Assembly: GCA_963676655.2 (NCBI GenBank) | Contig: CAXXKX010000002.1 | Span: forward strand, 1-64,000 | Reading direction: 5' to 3' | Length of the DNA stretch: 64,000 bases | Source of the DNA: G963676655 sp963676655 | Lineage (GTDB): Bacteria; Verrucomicrobiota; Lentisphaeria; Victivallales; Victivallaceae | Shown: one piece after another, positions 1 through 6,422 of the stretch | How the letters are laid out: every line of letters begins with the position of its first letter | Position numbering within the stretch: the stretch's first letter is position 1 | The notes under the pieces: model-generated | What the model saw: the letters and a program-made list of their open reading frames with translations, nothing else | Databases searched by the model: none | Told to the model about the DNA's origin: nothing | Translations under genes and position numbers: made by a program

Positions 1-1064
1 AATTCGACCTGCCAGCGTTTGAAATACAAACGCGCAATATCTTCAGCAGGATATTTCTTTTCATCAAGCAAAGTGGTGCATATCAACACCTTTTGCGTCC
101 TGAACCCTTTGTGTAATACTGGAGCTTCAATAACCCTGATAGTCAATGACTTCGGCAGATTATCCCATTGCTCGTCAGTCCAGTTAGCGCCAGTGGTATA
201 TGGTCGAGGCCAGGTAACAAGCACATCTTTATGTCCCAGTCGTTTTCCCTGACTGAATTTAAAGTTTTTTGCCCGGCATCCATGAAGGCGCATAACGCTG
301 TCGACATTTTTTTGTAGTAAACCGGCAATATTTGAAAAAGAGGAAAAGCCTTTGTCGGCTAAAATAATATCTCCGGGACAGAGCAGACGCCATAACTTAA
401 GCCATAAAAGATTTTCAGACTGGTTGCGACCACCGAAAGCATAGCCCAGCATTGAACCGTTTGACAGTGAAAATATTGCAGCCAAATTGATTTGCGGAAA
501 TCCACAACCCGGTTTCATTGATTTCGGCTGAGGATAAATTTGCTGATTTCCCGGAGTGTCAGGCATGGTTAACCCGGTGCCGTCTACCACCTTGACCACT
601 CTGTTTTTCCATAGCTTTTCAGATGGTTCAGTTCCTGCAATTACAGAAATTATGTGTTGGTTTATTTTTCGCAACAGTTCCAGTGGCAGACGTTTACGCG
701 CCTGACAATATGCGCTGGTGCTTGAGCTGGGCAATTGTCGTTTTCTGATCAACATCCAGCTCTGAACCTTTTTTACGGTCTCTGAACAACTTGTTCCATA
801 CAAAAGTATCTGATTTAAAAATGCCCAGAAAACTATTTCCATACTGAAAACACGGTTGCGTAAGTTGATGTTTCCGAACCTTGATCTCAAAAGATCAGCA
901 GGAATAAAACTGGAAAACAGATATTGAAACTCCCAAAGTTGTTTCTTTTTCAACTCGTCAATATCACGACGCAACCGTTCTTTTGCTGAAATATTTTTAC
1001 GTCCGATTAAAAAACTTTGCATTTCAGGAAAAGTCGGGGTATATTTCGGGGTCTTAACGGACAT
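1..1064 (-). CDS. IS4-type DDE transposase (3' end beyond window)
   Basis: An uninterrupted minus-strand frame runs from an ATG at 1064 (MSVKTPKYTPTFPEM) to base 1, so the gene is cut by the window edge after about 354 codons. It catalyses cut-and-paste movement of an insertion sequence. IS4-family signatures are visible: first catalytic Asp in VVDGTGLTMPDT (about residue 160), second in ILADKGFSS (about residue 237), and the YREK-box start YFKRWQVE at the very edge (Y-x2-R-x3-E). The N-terminal part has the helical domain usual in IS4 enzymes. No stop or frameshift is seen, so the copy may be active. The terminal repeat near the start should lie within about 1065-1185 but cannot be defined because the other end is outside the window. 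Confidence 0.85.
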   Translation of the reverse strand, partial: MSVKTPKYTPTFPEMQSFLIGRKNISAKERLRRDIDELKKKQLWEFQYLFSSFIPADLLRSRFGNINLRNRVFSMEIVFWAFLNQILLYGTSCSETVKKVQSWMLIRKRQLPSSSTSAYCQARKRLPLELLRKINQHIISVIAGTEPSEKLWKNRVVKVVDGTGLTMPDTPGNQQIYPQPKSMKPGCGFPQINLAAIFSLSNGSMLGYAFGGRNQSENLLWLKLWRLLCPGDIILADKGFSSFSNIAGLLQKNVDSVMRLHGCRAKNFKFSQGKRLGHKDVLVTWPRPYTTGANWTDEQWDNLPKSLTIRVIEAPVLHKGFRTQKVLICTTLLDEKKYPAEDIARLYFKRWQVE

Positions 1065-1188
1065 GCCTGTTGCTCCTTTTTTATGTGGTAGTTTAAATTG
1101 CGTAACAGGCATTATTTTAACTCAATTAAAACCTTTTTCAAGGGGATGAAAAATGGTATTTTAACACCTTAACTTAGCGCCATTCGGG

Positions 1189-1236
1189 TCGGACCCCTAT
1201 TACTAGGGACCCCTATTACTAGGACCCCTATTACTA
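1189..1236. repeat. three tandem copies of a 16-bp unit
   Basis: The unit GGACCCCTATTACTAG occurs three times in a row with 0-1 extra bases between copies. It directly follows GCGCCATTCGGGTCGGACCCC (1177-1197), a motif that recurs with two changes at 4673-4693 on the far side of the accessory block. The array sits between the IS4 end and a gene fragment, and an open frame runs through it into the next feature. Confidence 0.75.
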
Positions 1237-1250
1237 GATATAAGAAAAGA

Positions 1251-1544
1251 GTGTGCGTGTGCGATTCAGAAGGAAATTGGTCCTGGGGAGAACCGACTTC
1301 TGGAAATATATTAGTTAATGCAAGAGGGCGAGCAAAAGGAGAGATGATTAATAATGCTGAACAAGATACTATTATTATATCAGATATTAAAGGCACACAA
1401 AATATGCTAGCACGTGCTATTCATAAGGCAAAGAAATGTCTGGAAAAATTAATAAAGGAGGCAAAAAGCAAACATATGCGGAAAATGATTGTTTTCTGTT
1501 ATATTAACATATATTACCATTTTAGAAAAAGGAACCATTTATGA
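1251..1544 (+). CDS. small protein, probably C-terminal fragment of a larger (toxin-type?) protein
   Basis: A 97-residue frame starts at GTG 1251 (MCVCDSEGNWSWGEPTSG). The frame is open upstream to 1173 through the 16-bp repeats, so the native N-terminus has probably been lost by rearrangement. It is charged and lysine-rich with a helical C-terminus, and I recognise no family. It overlaps the next gene by ATGA (1541-1544), which implies translational coupling. An RHS-repeat remnant lies 1.7 kb downstream, so one reading is a displaced RHS-type toxin tip followed by its partner gene; this is inference. It could also be an untranslated remnant. Confidence 0.35.
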   Translation: MCVCDSEGNWSWGEPTSGNILVNARGRAKGEMINNAEQDTIIISDIKGTQNMLARAIHKAKKCLEKLIKEAKSKHMRKMIVFCYINIYYHFRKRNHL

Positions 1545-2101
1545 ATAAGAAAGTAAAATTCCCAATCACGTTTTACGTATGTATATTGAATTTGATTTGT
1601 GTTTATTCAAGTTCAATTACTGTTCCACCAGGCATAAAATATCAAGTATCTTCTTTCGAGAAGGCATCTGCTGGAGTAGGAGTGATAGAACAAAAAAAAG
1701 GATTTATGCATGTCCCAAAAGGGAAAAAGGTAATAATCGCCCTTAACGATATTAATAAGCAAAATTTAAAACAATATACCGAATTGATAAATAGAATTAT
1801 TCATTTCCGGCCCGATGCATATATTGGCCTTACAGTACCGGCAATGAAGCTTCTGACAGATCTTGGTCCGCAGTGTCCTCAAATAAGAAATCTATCCGCC
1901 ATGGTTATTCTGGATGAGATGCGAAGAGTTAATTTTTCAGCCTTTGAGAAATTAATACGCTTGAGAGTTCTCATTGTCTGCAAAATAAGAAAGCGTAAAA
2001 TAATTAGGGATGGAAAGCTTCTTTTTATAAAAACATCAAAAGCTGAGCAAGACTATATCAACCAACTTGTTTCAAGTGCTTACAATCATAAAACCATTTG
2101 A
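1541..2101 (+). CDS. exported leucine-rich-repeat-like protein, 5' part (frameshifted)
   Basis: Starts at ATG 1541, with AAGGAA about 8 bases upstream, and begins with a basic, hydrophobic signal peptide (MNKKVKFPITFYVCILNLIC). The rest (to residue 186) contains weak leucine-rich periodicity (for example FEKLIRLRVLIV). It ends at a TGA just after an AAAA run (2090-2093). Removing one A joins it in frame to the following LRR segment (reading ...NHKPFEELNLKARYL), giving one protein of about 390 residues. I therefore think 1541-2723 was a single exported LRR gene broken by a one-base frameshift, either a real mutation or a sequencing error. Coupled to the upstream fragment by a 4-base overlap. 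Confidence 0.5.
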   Translation: MNKKVKFPITFYVCILNLICVYSSSITVPPGIKYQVSSFEKASAGVGVIEQKKGFMHVPKGKKVIIALNDINKQNLKQYTELINRIIHFRPDAYIGLTVPAMKLLTDLGPQCPQIRNLSAMVILDEMRRVNFSAFEKLIRLRVLIVCKIRKRKIIRDGKLLFIKTSKAEQDYINQLVSSAYNHKTI

Positions 2102-2723
2102 AGAATTGAACCTCAAAGCTCGTTATTTAAATGTTGATCTTTCGGCATTTAAAAACAATCGAATTAAAATTCTCTCTATTACTGCAGGAAAATTGAATTT
2201 GTCAAATGACCTCGGCCAAATAGAGGAGTTAGCCGTATCGTGCATGAAAATGGTTAATCTAAATAAAACACTAAAATCAATGGGTACTTTGAATAAGCTG
2301 AAGTTTGATTCCTTAGATTTACCCAATGTATTTTGTATGCCTGATTTCCCGAAACTAAAGAGCTTATCTCTGTCTTTTAATGATTTTTCTGTTGTTAATT
2401 TCGGAGATATGCCAATGCTTGAAGAGCTTAATTTAGCATACTGCAGCAATCTAAAAGAGATACAAGGATTGACTCATTTGAAGAACATGAAATCAATTGA
2501 TATTTCAAAGTGCGTTAGTATTGATAGCTTGAGCTTCTTACCATTAAAAAGTCCTGTTAAACTTTTAAACCTGACCAGTTGTATTAGAATAAGAAAATTC
2601 AAGATTTTATCACGCCTTCCTTACTTGAAATCAATTATTTTGTCGTCTGGGCTTCCTGATGAAACATTGGATGAGATTAAGAAGAATGTTAAACCAGATT
2701 GCAAAATTATTTTAGATATTTGA
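2067..2723 (+). CDS. leucine-rich-repeat protein, 3' part
   Basis: A 218-residue segment built of about eight irregular 22-24-residue leucine-rich repeats (LKSLSLSFNDF, LEELNLAYCSNL, MKSIDISKC, VKLLNLTSC, LKSIILSSG). LRR folds are protein-binding scaffolds. The frame could start at TTG 2067, which has no ribosome binding site, so it is more likely the continuation of the 1541-2101 reading frame after a frameshift in the A run at 2090-2093. The last repeat ends cleanly (DEIKKNVKPDCKIILDI), a common LRR cap pattern, so the 3' end looks native. Confidence 0.55.
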   Translation: MFQVLTIIKPFEELNLKARYLNVDLSAFKNNRIKILSITAGKLNLSNDLGQIEELAVSCMKMVNLNKTLKSMGTLNKLKFDSLDLPNVFCMPDFPKLKSLSLSFNDFSVVNFGDMPMLEELNLAYCSNLKEIQGLTHLKNMKSIDISKCVSIDSLSFLPLKSPVKLLNLTSCIRIRKFKILSRLPYLKSIILSSGLPDETLDEIKKNVKPDCKIILDI

Positions 2724-2769
2724 TCAATCATAACGATTCGCCGCCTTGGGGGCTGATAAATGGCCTCTG

Positions 2770-3155
2770 GGGTCAAGCCTTTGGTGGATGCGGGGTGGAT
2801 GCGGGCTGGTGGATGCGGGGTCAGGTGGATGCGGGGTGGATGCGGGGTCAGGTGGATGCGGGGGTGGCGATGCGGGGGTCACACCTACACTATTGCGATG
2901 CGGGGGTCACACCTACACTCGATGCGGGGGGTCGATGCGGGGGTCACACCTACACTATTCGATGCGGGGGTTCGATGCGGGGGTCATGTCGATGCGGGGG
3001 TCACACCTACACTATTGACTTTTGTATGATGCGTCGATGCGGGGGTCACACCTACACTATTGACTTTTGTATGATGCGGGGGGCACACCCACACTATTGA
3101 CTTTGGCGATTTGGGACAGGATGCGGGGGGCACACCTACACTATTGACTTTTGTA
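2770..3155 (+). repeat. degenerate GC-rich minisatellite
   Basis: The first part (about 2785-2870) repeats GGTGGATGCGGGGT with variants. The second part has at least seven copies of a unit that begins GATGCGGGGGTCACACCTAC and continues ACTATT, some with a GACTTTTGTAT tail, at irregular spacing (starting near 2873, 2899, 2934, 2993, 3035, 3073 and 3120). All forward frames are open across it only because of the repeats, so I call no protein here. The irregular units without unique spacers rule out a CRISPR array. It separates the LRR gene from an RHS remnant. Confidence 0.8.
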
Positions 3156-3191
3156 TATATATCGTGGTTGACATACTTCTTGCATCCGCGA

Positions 3192-3328
3192 CGATACCGT
3201 ATATATTAAACCATAAGGTTGATTACGCTTATGACACATTGGGACGCAGGACATCTATGAGTCTAATGAATAATAGCACGCCTCTGGTTGCTGTCCAGTA
3301 TACCTGTAAACTGGCAACTGTAACTTAA
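3192..3328 (+). pseudogene. RHS/YD-repeat remnant
   Basis: A short frame with no usable start reads VDYAYDTLGRRTSMS followed by about 20 residues to a TAA at 3326-3328. YxYDxLGRRTS is the diagnostic core of RHS/YD repeats, which form the shell of large polymorphic toxins. Only one repeat remains, so this is a fragment left after the rest of an RHS gene was lost. The minisatellite lies directly upstream. Confidence 0.6.
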
Positions 3329-3407
3329 TGATTATAAGAATGATATCTGAAAATTACGGAATAACTTGTTAGGTGTAAGAGTATAGTAACGGCAAGGAAG
3401 TGATATT

Positions 3408-3488
3408 GTGGAATATCTGTATGTGATTTTTGCTGGAATTTTGGGCGGGACCTGGTCATTGCCCGTAAAGAAATTAAGGAAGGAATAA
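3408..3488 (+). pseudogene. 26-codon membrane-protein start, possibly truncated RhaT-like permease
   Basis: GTG at 3408, preceded by AAGGAAG, encodes a 26-residue hydrophobic peptide (MEYLYVIFAGILGGTWSLP then VKKLRKE) ending in TAA. The pattern resembles the first transmembrane segment and the following FxxPxKKVKKW loop of L-rhamnose-proton symporters (RhaT family), with everything after it lost. It ends four bases before the next gene and supplies that gene's ribosome binding site. The family match rests on about 20 residues and is tentative. Confidence 0.3.
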
Positions 3489-3491
3489 CAC

Positions 3492-4535
3492 ATGCAGAAA
3501 CACGCGCTCGCAATTCGGACAACCCTAACGGCGCTGATGTGCCTTGTCTGCGTTTCTGGTCGACTACTTGCGCAGCCTGCCTTGGCTGAAAACGCAACGC
3601 CCGCTCAGACCCTCGCGCCCAAGACGTACTTCCTGGTCATTGGGAAAGGCAAGATCGTTGACCCGCAGAGGCAACAGGAAAGAGCGGTCATCGCCGTTCA
3701 GAAAGTCGCGGACGCCGCAAGGTCGTGTCACTGCGAAGCCATTGTGGACGCTGTTGCTGAACGCGTCATCACAAAGGAGCAGTATCAACGAGGAGAGGCT
3801 AATGAGAAGGTTACCGGAGCCGTTTTCCTAAAGCGTTTGAAGTTACTTGCAGAGACTTCTACGCCGCGGGACACCGTGGTGATCTACACGCACAGTCACG
3901 GGCGCAAGAACGGCTTTGAAAAGAGCCAACCTCTCGGCGGCATCGTCTTGGATCTTCCCGTGCGGCGCCCGGACCATGCCGGCACGCTCCTCTGGGATGA
4001 GTACGCCGATCTCCTTCTGAAGATCCCGGCCAAAAACGTCGTGGTGCTCACGATGTCCTGCTATTCGGGGGGGCTCGTCGAACACCTGAACTTGCCGTTG
4101 GTCAGGCAGCGTTGGAGGAACCGGGCACAAGAGGAAGGACGGAACCTGATCGTGTTGACGTCCCAGAACAAGGACCTGATCTCTCCCCCCATCGTGAAGA
4201 ACCGTGAGCTCATTAACCCTTTCACTCTCGCCGTGGCGAAGGCTCTTGAGTCGGAGGCAGACGGCTTCGAACGAACCGGCAGCGGAGCAGTGAATTCCAG
4301 CCGGAAAGACGGCAAGTTGACCGTGGGTGAACTGATCGACTATATCCTGTACGTGACTGAGAACACGGCTTCCGAAGTGCCGCGACGCAAGAACATCGCG
4401 AAGCCGCAGATGACTGGGAGCTTCAGGCGCGGGGATGTGTTGTTCGAGTGGACCGAGGCCCTGGTTCCGGATACTCCCAATGGGAACACGGCCCAACAAG
4501 GCACTTCAGCGGACGCGGATAAGCAGCGCCGCTGA
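3492..4535 (+). CDS. exported caspase/legumain-like cysteine peptidase
   Basis: A 347-residue protein with a signal peptide (cleavage probably after LAQPALA, near residue 32). A caspase-haemoglobinase fold is suggested by a strand and His-Gly motif VVIYTHSHGRKNG (about residue 130) followed by strand-Cys VVVLTMSCYSGG (about residue 186), the His/Cys dyad of clan CD peptidases (C13/C14). The C-terminal 40 residues are low complexity. Substrate unknown; export argues for action in the periplasm or outside the cell. ATG 3492 has AAGGAAGG 6-7 bases upstream. GC content and codon choice are clearly higher in G+C than neighbouring genes, and repeat scars flank it on both sides, which points to recent transfer. 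A non-peptidase caspase-fold protein is possible. Confidence 0.6.
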   Translation: MQKHALAIRTTLTALMCLVCVSGRLLAQPALAENATPAQTLAPKTYFLVIGKGKIVDPQRQQERAVIAVQKVADAARSCHCEAIVDAVAERVITKEQYQRGEANEKVTGAVFLKRLKLLAETSTPRDTVVIYTHSHGRKNGFEKSQPLGGIVLDLPVRRPDHAGTLLWDEYADLLLKIPAKNVVVLTMSCYSGGLVEHLNLPLVRQRWRNRAQEEGRNLIVLTSQNKDLISPPIVKNRELINPFTLAVAKALESEADGFERTGSGAVNSSRKDGKLTVGELIDYILYVTENTASEVPRRKNIAKPQMTGSFRRGDVLFEWTEALVPDTPNGNTAQQGTSADADKQRR

Positions 4536-4599
4536 GCTTGATCGTTACCTTTAAGGGAGATTTTGGATAATGAATATCGATCACTTAAAACACATATCA

Positions 4600-4693
4600 A
4601 TGTTAGTTGGGGTCTGAATGTTAGTTGGTCCTTAGTTGTGGTCATTCGGGTCTGATTGGCCATTCGGGTAATGCGCCATTCGAATCGGACCCC
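4600..4693. repeat. short overlapping repeats, scar-like (GTTAGTTGG, CATTCGGGT, GCGCCATTCG)
   Basis: TGTTAGTTGG occurs twice, CATTCGGGT twice, and the block ends with GCGCCATTCGAATCGGACCCC (4673-4693), nearly identical to 1177-1197. Together the two motifs bracket the IS4/RHS/caspase block. They look like scars of insertion or recombination; no gene is seen. Confidence 0.55.
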
Positions 4694-4859
4694 ATATCGA
4701 ACAGTTTTTTGAGCTTAAAATAGTCATAAAAACACTTAAAAACGCCTCTTAAATTGATTTTTTGACGTAAAAAATTTGATTTAAGTATTTTCCAGTGTCA
4801 TCTCAATCAAAATATACTGCTTATAAACTGACATTGCAAATAAGGTTGATGTGGAGGTT

Positions 4860-5330
4860 CTATGTGCCGCCCTTACAGGGCTTTTATTTATTTCTGACTA
4901 TACCTGGGGTTCATTCGCGTTGCTCAATCACCCCAGGCTGGGTATATGCCGCGCTTTCAGCGCTTAAACAGAGTAAAATTCATATTTAATGCGCTTTTTT
5001 GCGCGGCAGGAGCCACGCGTTCCAATTTTTATATTTCGCACTTACAGCGCTTAATATTGTTGGAAAATCTTACCCGGGGTTCAATCGCTATCGCTCAATC
5101 ACCCCGGGCTGGATATATACCGCGCTTTCAGCGCTAATTCTCTGGTCGGCAGGGGGAAGTCCCCCGTTAAAAAGCCCGGCTCCTGCGATCACCTCAGGCT
5201 GGGTATATGTCGCGCTTTCATCGCTTAATTGGAGCCACGCGCTCCCAGGGATAAATACATTGGGTCATTTAATGCGCTTTTTTGCGCGGCAGGAGTCACG
5301 TGCTCCCAGGGGGAAAATACATGCGGACGA
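4860..5330. repeat. dispersed palindromic repeat cluster (non-coding)
   Basis: Two hairpin families alternate. Family A, at about 4902-4962 and 5070-5135 with a partial copy near 5185-5225, has arms CTGGGGT/ACCCCAG in the first copy and CCGGGGT/ACCCCGG in the second, followed by GGCTGGRTATAT and CGCGCTTTCAGCGCT. Family B, at about 4987-5020 and 5268-5305, reads TAATGCGCTTTTTTGCGCGG followed by CAGGAGYCACG. Short open frames through the cluster have no coding character. The rest of 4536-5969 has no gene apart from the MITE and promoter listed separately. Confidence 0.65.
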
Positions 5331-5562
5331 GACGTCAGCGTCCCTGGGGAATGCCATATTGATTTTTAAGGGGTGCAATATAATATGAACAATCCTATAA
5401 AACAACGAAAGAGACGGCGCCAAAAGTCGGCAATGCCGAATTGTCGCGAATTAAGCCCTGCGTTCAACGCTTTTAAAAAACTCTGAATCGTTTTTCAAAA
5501 CCATCACTCCGTGCGGGCTGAACTGTTTAACACGCAATAAATTGCGGCGACCAACGTTCCGC

Positions 5563-5770
5563 CTAATACCGTTCACTTAAGTCAATAGAGATATGATAGA
5601 AATAGGTTTGCCAATTAGTTGCTTGCGTTCTCCGAACGCAAACAGCAGAGTGGTGCAGCATCTAATTTTTGTGAAACGGCTAATTGCGCTCGGAGAGCGC
5701 AAGCTACTGGTCTATCGATATTTATATAGCCGCAGCCACAATGTAGATCTTATTAAGTGAACGGTATTAG
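5563..5770. mobile_element. 208-bp MITE with 18-bp terminal inverted repeats and 9-bp target duplication
   Basis: The ends CTAATACCGTTCACTTAA (5563-5580) and its exact complement (5753-5770) form perfect 18-bp terminal inverted repeats. Both ends are flanked by the direct repeat ACGTTCCGC (5554-5562 and 5771-5779), a 9-bp target-site duplication. The interior is itself an imperfect palindrome with two small hairpins (TTGCGTTC/GAACGCAA near 5621-5641 and TTGCGCTC/GAGCGCAA near 5683-5702). There is no coding capacity, so it must be mobilised in trans by a transposase that is not in this window. Confidence 0.85.
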
Positions 5771-5884
5771 ACGTTCCGCCGTTAGATCGCGTCCGCATAC
5801 GACGCGGTGCGATATAATTTAAAAATTTTTCTTTCTTTTTAACTTTTGATGGTATCGTCGAAAGAACCAAACTTTAAAAAGTCG

Positions 5885-5912
5885 TTGTAATCGTCTGGTT
5901 TTATGCTATATT
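5885..5912 (+). promoter_or_regulatory. candidate sigma70-type promoter of the Stn operon
   Basis: TTGTAA (5885-5890) and TATATT (5907-5912) are separated by 16 bases, in an AT-rich tract 57 bases before the first gene of the operon. The call rests on sequence resemblance alone. Confidence 0.4.
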
Positions 5913-5969
5913 TATCGTGTTTTTTCTGACAATATATGTAGGAATTATGTTATTTCAACAGGAGTGATT

Positions 5970-6422
5970 ATGAGTGCAGTGTTAACCTGTTTGCAGGACA
6001 TTGAGGCCAGCCCCGGTAATTTGATCAAGGGCTTGCAGGCAATCCAGGCCGCCGAGGGGTATATCGCGAATGAAAGTATTGCCGCCGCCTCTGAATATTT
6101 TTCAATGCCTGAAGCTGAAGTCGAAGGGGTTGTTTCCTTTTACGCCCAGTTTAAACGTACCCGCCCCGGTAAATACCGGATATCTGTTTGTGACGGAACC
6201 GCATGCCACATCAAGGGCAGCGTCCTGATCATTGACTGGATCGCCACTGAACTTGGGATTCAGGATGGTGAAACAACTCAAGACGGTTTATTTTCGCTGG
6301 AAACGGTTGCCTGTCTCGGATGTTGTTCTCTGGCTCCGGTATTGAGTATAAACGGCAAGGTTTACGGGAAACTCGACCGGAAATCAACGATTAAAATTCT
6401 CAAGGAGTACCGCGCCAAATGA
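5970..6422 (+). CDS. NuoE/HydC-like [2Fe-2S] subunit of an Stn-type electron-bifurcating transhydrogenase
   Basis: A 150-residue thioredoxin-fold ferredoxin subunit. The four [2Fe-2S] ligands are visible in CDGTACHIKG and VACLGCCSLAP. It passes electrons in the NADH-oxidising arm of a soluble flavoprotein complex. I place the start at ATG 5970 because AGGAG lies 5 bases upstream; a GTG at 5964 is less likely. The gene overlaps the next by ATGA and begins a tight operon NuoE-like, NuoF-like, NfnB-like. That trio without a hydrogenase or NuoG/membrane subunits matches the Stn family (Sporomusa-type Nfn) rather than complex I or a bifurcating hydrogenase; the specific assignment is by architecture. 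Confidence 0.85.
   Translation: MSAVLTCLQDIEASPGNLIKGLQAIQAAEGYIANESIAAASEYFSMPEAEVEGVVSFYAQFKRTRPGKYRISVCDGTACHIKGSVLIIDWIATELGIQDGETTQDGLFSLETVACLGCCSLAPVLSINGKVYGKLDRKSTIKILKEYRAK

Noticed and set aside
2699..3100. Protein-coding frames across the minisatellite
   Set aside because: All three forward frames are open only because of the repeats; there is no ribosome binding site and no domain.
2760..3155. CRISPR-like repeat array
   Set aside because: Units are adjacent or separated by repeat-derived bases, with irregular length and no unique spacers of constant size; no cas genes are present.
3843..4499. 218-codon minus-strand frame opposite the caspase-like gene
   Set aside because: Product of the high GC of the plus-strand gene; the plus-strand protein has a signal peptide, ribosome binding site and catalytic motifs.
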